Positions 59,100 to 64,000 of a stretch of DNA of 64,000 bases are shown here, piece by piece (positions within the stretch are counted from its first letter, which is position 1; each line of letters starts with the position of its first letter). Position numbers and translations under genes: made by a program. This DNA is from Litsea cubeba (lineage: Eukaryota > Streptophyta > Magnoliopsida > Laurales > Lauraceae): positions 32,812,258 through 32,876,257 of the forward strand of contig CM022949.1 in the NCBI GenBank assembly GCA_012931725.1. The letters run 5' to 3'. Below the pieces are notes generated by a model. It was not told where the DNA came from, ran no database searches, and worked only from the letters and a program-made list of their open reading frames with translations.

Positions 59100-61220
59100 G
59101 TTTCGTATGGACATGGATCTGTAAATAAATTATAATATAGGGATCTTTTTTTTTTTTGTTTAAATGATCTTACCACCTCATGTTTTTTTAAGGCTAATAA
59201 ATCCCTATTTCAAATGGGGCTGGATCATATTTACCTAGTTTACAGTTTGATTAATTTGTATTTAAGTTTGCAATTCAAAATTTGAGATTTAGCTGTGCAT
59301 AAGAGATTTTAATGAAGTAGGTTCATTTGATTTGCTTCTCAATTTGTATAGTTTGGAGTTTGAGTTTGTCAAGTAGTATGAACTAATTCATCCGTGCTCA
59401 TTGCTAAAGCCTATGTCTAAAACCCAAACCACTCAAAATAATTGTTCTTTACTTTTATTCTAGGAGAGATTTTTTCTTCGATCAAAGATGGTCTCTAGCC
59501 AGGTTGATCGCGTGTAAAATACATGATTGAAATGAAACTCAAAGTTAAATCCCAGCTTTGCTAATTATCAATCTTAAGGTGTGTCGTCCAACTCTGATTG
59601 GAGTTGGATACAGATTGATGCTAGTACATAGGGGTAGCTTCGAATTTTAGGTAGGCTTGACTAATGGATCTATAAGGCTTGACTTTGAGAATTACTAATG
59701 TTTGATTTGGACCACCTTGGCATTACTAGGCACTTAGCCATGTGGTGCTCACCTAAAGGTAAATCCAAGGTAATGACTGCGAGCTATCTCAGGTTTTGGT
59801 TTAGACCATTCATCTCGTTTACTTAAATGGACATGTTTGTGGTAGATGGTTGATTCAAGCAGTCCCAAAAATATATTTTGTTTTGATTCAACACAGGTGC
59901 TCTCCTCACACTACACTAGTAAAACTCTTTCAATCATTATTTGGAAAATTGAAGAAGCCTTTGAGGCAAGCACGTTCTTGACAAATCATTCTCCCAAGGC
60001 AAACCAATAGAGCATTCTCAAAACCAACAAGATGGCCCCATTGGATGGAAGATTCATGAAAACTAAAAAAGAAATCCTAACTAGTTAGATTTCGAATTGA
60101 CTTCTAGTATTTATTATTATTCGTAAATTGCATTAAGCAAACTGGTGCAGCAACTTTCCTGAAGGTCAACTGGGGATGCCATGTCAGCAGCGGGTCCCAC
60201 CGAAAGATTGATCACATGAAGAAAACTGTGATTAATTCCACATCAGCAGCGATGCCATGTTTAACGTCCAGTCATGTTTCCATCATGTGTTCAAATTGGA
60301 CGGTAAGACCCACTCCTTTTGAAGTTAAACTTGAAAATATATCAACGGAGAGCATGGGATTCATCTTGAACAGGTCATCATCTCTACAAGGGCCAAACGA
60401 CGGAGCTCCAGGCATAGGATCCGGACTCATACTTAGGAAACCATTACATTATTAAGGCTAAGCAATGGTTATGTTGATTTCATTTGATTGATCTTATTCT
60501 CAACCTCCTACACGAGGCAATCTTATTCAACTTATTTTCTCCTACTTTCAGAGAAGGGATCTGCCTTTCTAATAGCTTTGTGAATGCATAACTCAAAACA
60601 CAAACCTATTGTCCCCTAAAGCTTAATCACAATGAGTTCCAATCAGTTGGCCCAATGAAGCCGGAGAGCTTAATTCAAACCTAATGCATTGTCCCCCACT
60701 TGAGCGTAATCAAACTGAGCCCCTCAGTCCAATAAAGCTGGACAGTACCATTACTTTTGATCCACACCATACAAAGTACAAACTCTATACAGTGAATGGG
60801 TGCGATTAGATGCAAGAAGAGGGTTTGTTTTGTGCATGTGGAGAGTCCCCATCTTCCAATTTAAAAGCCATTAATATTAAATCCATATGATTTAAAAGAC
60901 CCAGAAAAAAGAGAGGAAAGGACAGGTAGATCAAACTCATATATAAAGATCCACTTCCAACCTGCAGTGATAACGCATTTACAGTAGACAAAACATCCTT
61001 CCAAGCTACTTCCTTAGTGTCACTTCTGCCACACATTTGGATGCTTGCATCGCGATCTGCACATCAACACACCTCATAATGGAAAATAACTCTCCCTCAA
61101 CACATCTCACAAAAACTGATCAACACTGCAACAGACCTTTTTTTCAGTAGATGTAACCCACACCAGCAATCATGTGATTTGACATGAGCACCTTCAGATT
61201 GCACTACAGGACTGTTTTCT
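59100..61220. other. Intergenic region, no gene recognised
   Basis: AT-rich spacer between the divergently placed metallothionein promoter and the 3' end of UPF2. The 79-codon frame at 60,216-60,455 has no family features. Nothing else can be supported. Confidence 0.55.
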
Positions 61221-61223
61221 AAA

Positions 61224-61464
61224 GCCGCCACCATACCATGTATCAGATTTTCTTAAATCAGTATTATAGCCCACTTCTTTTTTGTTGCTGCACTCTACTT
61301 TCGCCTGCCTTGCCACGTATCACATTTTCTTAAATCAGTATTATAGCCCACCTCTTTTTTTAAAGTTTCACTATACTTTCGCCTGCCTTGCTACATATCA
61401 AATTTTCTTAATCAGTATTATAGCCCACATCTACTTTTGAAGCTTCCCTCTACTTTCGCCTGCC
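61224..61464. repeat. About 78-bp minisatellite spanning the UPF2 stop codon
   Basis: About three tandem copies, each containing TTTTCTTAA-TCAGTATTATAGCCCA and TACTTTCGCCTGCC (the latter starting at 61,295, 61,373 and 61,450). The leftward copies lie in the 3' untranslated region and the rightmost includes the last codons and stop of UPF2. Confidence 0.9.
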
Positions 61465-62406
61465 GTACAATCCACCAGATGAATGATGCCTATGCCGCAC
61501 CCCACCAGCTCGGCCTGCTCCATCCCAGGTGCCCCGCCCAACTGGTCTACTCCCCGATCCCTGCATCCAATTCATCGGCTGAGTCCCACCACCATTAAAC
61601 TCCTCTTCCTCCCTATCATTATATTCTAAGATGAGCCGCTTGATGTTCTGCTTCTCTTCCAGCTCTGCAGCTTCTTTCTGTTTTGTGCTCTGCACGAGCG
61701 AACAATCCTGGGGGATGTACATCTGCTTAGTCTGCTGTTTGTTGCCCTTTTTCACAAGCACCTTCACACAAACCTTGTTTCCACCACTGCCCTCTTCATC
61801 CATTGTCTCATCCCCACTCTCCCCCTCAACGACCCGACCATGATGGTCCTTGGATCCCTCAAACACATTCATAGGTATCGTCATGTTTAAAGCTGGTCGA
61901 CCCCGCAGCTCTAGCTTGCGTGAATCCAAACTCTCCTGCATCAGGGCTCTCAGTTCCTTGTCAAAGTCAGCTTCCTCCTGAGGATCCACTTCCACAACCT
62001 TTTGTCTAACTTGGACATCTTCATCCTCATCGGAGGCAATGGGCCCCCCACCATCGTCATCCTCACTGTCACATCCATCATCATGATTCTCTGATTTGTC
62101 CTCGTACTCTTCATCATCTTCGTGTCCCTCCATATCAATGCTGCCACTTCCAGAATCGCTCACACTATCTACATCTTCATGTCCAACACCATTTTCTTCG
62201 ACTCCATTTGCTGACCCTTGCCCATTTGCTCTGACGGTCACAGTCTCTTGGCTAGGAAGCTTATGGGATTCAGTATCCATCTGCCTCTCGCTATTCTTAT
62301 CAGTTAAGGCTGCACGCTCATGTTCCTCTAGTTCAACCAGAGCAGTATTAACTTCCTCAATTGATGAGTACCGAGTCATATTAGAGCGTAAATCCGCAAA
62401 CAGGTC
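61450..62406 (-). CDS. UPF2: UPF2 (nonsense-mediated decay factor), last coding exon, partial gene
   Basis: A 957-nt exon (318 residues plus TAG stop at 61,450-61,452) begins after a minus-strand AG acceptor with DLFADLRSNMTRYSSIEEVN, characteristic of plant UPF2 just after the third MIF4G domain. It continues with an acidic low-complexity stretch (EGHEDDEEYEDKSENHDD) and the C-terminal UPF1-binding part (FDKELRALMQESLDSRKLE, then LNMTIPMNVFEG). It then has KVLVKKGNKQQTKQMYIPQD and ends in a Gly/Arg-rich tail (SSGGLYGRRK). UPF2 bridges UPF3 and UPF1 in cytoplasmic/perinuclear mRNA surveillance. Upstream exons are not found between 62,407 and 64,000 and must lie beyond the right edge. Confidence 0.93.
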   Translation of the reverse strand, partial: DLFADLRSNMTRYSSIEEVNTALVELEEHERAALTDKNSERQMDTESHKLPSQETVTVRANGQGSANGVEENGVGHEDVDSVSDSGSGSIDMEGHEDDEEYEDKSENHDDGCDSEDDDGGGPIASDEDEDVQVRQKVVEVDPQEEADFDKELRALMQESLDSRKLELRGRPALNMTIPMNVFEGSKDHHGRVVEGESGDETMDEEGSGGNKVCVKVLVKKGNKQQTKQMYIPQDCSLVQSTKQKEAAELEEKQNIKRLILEYNDREEEEFNGGGTQPMNWMQGSGSRPVGRGTWDGAGRAGGVRHRHHSSGGLYGRRK

Positions 62407-64000
62407 CTGATTTCAATTTGCAAATCAAACACCAAATGAGAAAACAAAAGGGAATATAGAAGACCTATACCACAATAACCATATTCTCATAAATGCTCAA
62501 GGGCATTGTATCACATTCCGATACCAATACTGCATGGAAGCGGTTATTTTAACAGTATCTTGTTAAATTGGGTTCATTTTTATCCCAAGTTTCTGGCATG
62601 GCAGCTTTGTTATAAGTTAAGGGATACTGTAATTTTATAATTTTTAGTCAACCATCTTTGCAGGAACCATTAGATCAACAGTCTATATAGGCATAGCTAA
62701 ACCATGGCACACAGATGGAACTGGGTGCCTCTGCAATTTAAACTGAATCATGCATATTGATCGAAATCATAGTTTTAAGCCTCAGATAATGTACAATTTC
62801 CTTTTGGTGAAAAAAGTACAATTGACATACTAAACCCTACCATGGATGGTGGATTCCTTATAAGTTTTCCCAATATATCAACCTCGGGAGAAGTGGGACA
62901 TGAGCTGGCTATGCAGATTAGGGGACTAAAGAAACTGTACATTTCCGACATAAAGGGACCGATAATTTCTCTTAAGTTGAGAAAACAAGTTAGGTTTTTT
63001 GTCCATTTTTAGCAGTAATAGATGGCTAATTGGTTGTTTCTCAAATAAGAGACCAGGTTTATGATATTTTCTTTTTGATTACGGAGGTTTATGATATTTT
63101 CTGAGAAATAGAGAGGAAAAAAAAAAGATTCCATTAACTAAGCAAAGCTATGCAGCTGTACAAAGAAGAAAAACCAGGAGCTCGGTCCAGTATGGTTATG
63201 GACAACGAAAAACCAAAATTCGTTGTAAAGTTATACAAGACTACCAGTTCCCTATAAAATCTGTTCTATAACCGATAAAAATGTTACATGGGTGACTCTT
63301 AGGAAATTTGGGAGGAGGCAGAGGAAGAATTTTAAAGAGATGTTTGATGGTGAACCGGGAGCACGGTTCAAAATAGCGGCCGCTACGCTACGCATTGTCG
63401 GCAGTAGTGGTTGAGGGCACTACATTATTTTGAAAATAGTTGCGCTACGGTTTAAAACCTATTAGAGCTCAATAGCCTTTCCTAAAGTTGTCTCTACCCT
63501 TGTATGGTTCCAAATCACAAGGAAAATACAAGATTGACTATTACACAAGATTTGAATTCTCTTAACCACTTGAGAAATTCACGCCGCTATGTATTGCCCG
63601 GTATGTAGCATTTTGGCCACTAGCTGCTACGCGCGCTGCGACCGCTATTTTGATCCTTGACTGGGAGAGAATTTAATACTAGTAGATTTTATCGTGGTAC
63701 CTCTTTGAGAGGCACTCCAAAGAAAGAGAATGTGTGTGCTCTTTGGATCCTTTGGCTAGGAGGTAGATGCTCAAAACTTAGCACTCAAGGTAATCTGGAA
63801 CATTGAAGGTGGGATCATAAAGAAAGAAAATCGGACATAGCATTGGTGTTCTATGGCCCAATGGGAGATCAGTGCATCTAATAGAGCAGATTTAGTGGCT
63901 AGAATGGAGCAAAAAGTTAGGCAGCAAAGAAATGGCAAGAATGAGCACACACGGATGATATCTAGTTGTTAAGATGGGTGCGTGAGTAATAAGAAAGGAT
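62407..64000 (-). other. UPF2 intron (part), running off the window
   Basis: AT-rich sequence upstream of the last UPF2 exon. The residues expected just before DLFADL (a LPLDIEFD-like stretch) are not encoded here, so the preceding exon is outside the window. It holds one MITE-like element (63,367-63,655). Confidence 0.7.
63367..63655. mobile_element. MITE with TTCAAAATAGCGGCCGC-type ends
   Basis: The left end TTCAAAATAGCGGCCGCTAC and the reverse complement of the right end (ATCAAAATAGCGGTCGCAGC) are inverted repeats of roughly 20-25 bp. The interior has further CTACGC/GCGTAG-type blocks. The target duplication is not clear. Non-coding. Confidence 0.65.

Noticed and set aside
60216..60455. 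79-codon plus-strand frame
   Set aside because: It has no recognisable domain, no splice partners, and spacer-like sequence around it.
61631..62410. Plus-strand Ser/Pro-rich frames over UPF2
   Set aside because: They are antisense to the acidic and Lys-rich UPF2 C-terminal exon.
1..64000. CRISPR arrays, operons, rRNA or prokaryote-style signals
   Set aside because: None seen. Regular repeats here are microsatellites, minisatellites or transposon repeats in plant nuclear DNA.

Overview
This window is nuclear DNA of a flowering plant. It is AT-rich, has long introns with GT-AG borders and plant-specific genes, and is full of plant transposable elements. The species cannot be fixed from the sequence. 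Gene models were built by translating candidate exons, joining them at splice sites and checking phase by hand; no search was run.

About two thirds of the window is one large direct (tandem) segmental duplication. Unit A is about 407-18,945 and unit B about 19,074-41,175. Each unit carries one copy of a six-exon gene for an NTPCR/THEP1-type nucleoside-triphosphatase. Copy B (22,887-34,568) reads through to a 187-residue protein. Copy A (4,345-12,110) keeps every exon but has an in-frame stop in exon 5. Each unit ends in the same Copia LTR retrotransposon on the minus strand. The break that made the tandem array lies inside that Copia element: copy A stops in its leader, while copy B runs on through primer-binding site, 5' LTR and target-site duplication.

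The two units were then hit separately. Only B has an RTE-type LINE, an organelle-like insert, a Harbinger-type element, a small hAT-type element and, in the part of the Copia lost from A, a Helitron exactly between Copia PBS and LTR. Only A has a 328-bp miniature LTR element (TRIM) inside the Copia gag. A SINE and a 1-kb hAT-type element are in both, so they predate the duplication.

Right of the duplication is gene-poor DNA (42,862-48,000). It is followed by a five-exon gene for an 887-residue TRM/LONGIFOLIA-like DUF4378 protein (+, 49,298-54,449), a dead L1-type LINE piece with a hairpin MITE inside it, a two-exon type 4 (EC) metallothionein gene (-, 58,838-56,917), and the last coding exon of the nonsense-mediated-decay factor UPF2 (-, 62,406-61,450), whose upstream exons lie beyond the right edge.

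I found no operon-like or wholly new system. The unusual content is the layered history of insertions and duplication, with several events resolved to the base by target-site duplications or by comparing A with B.
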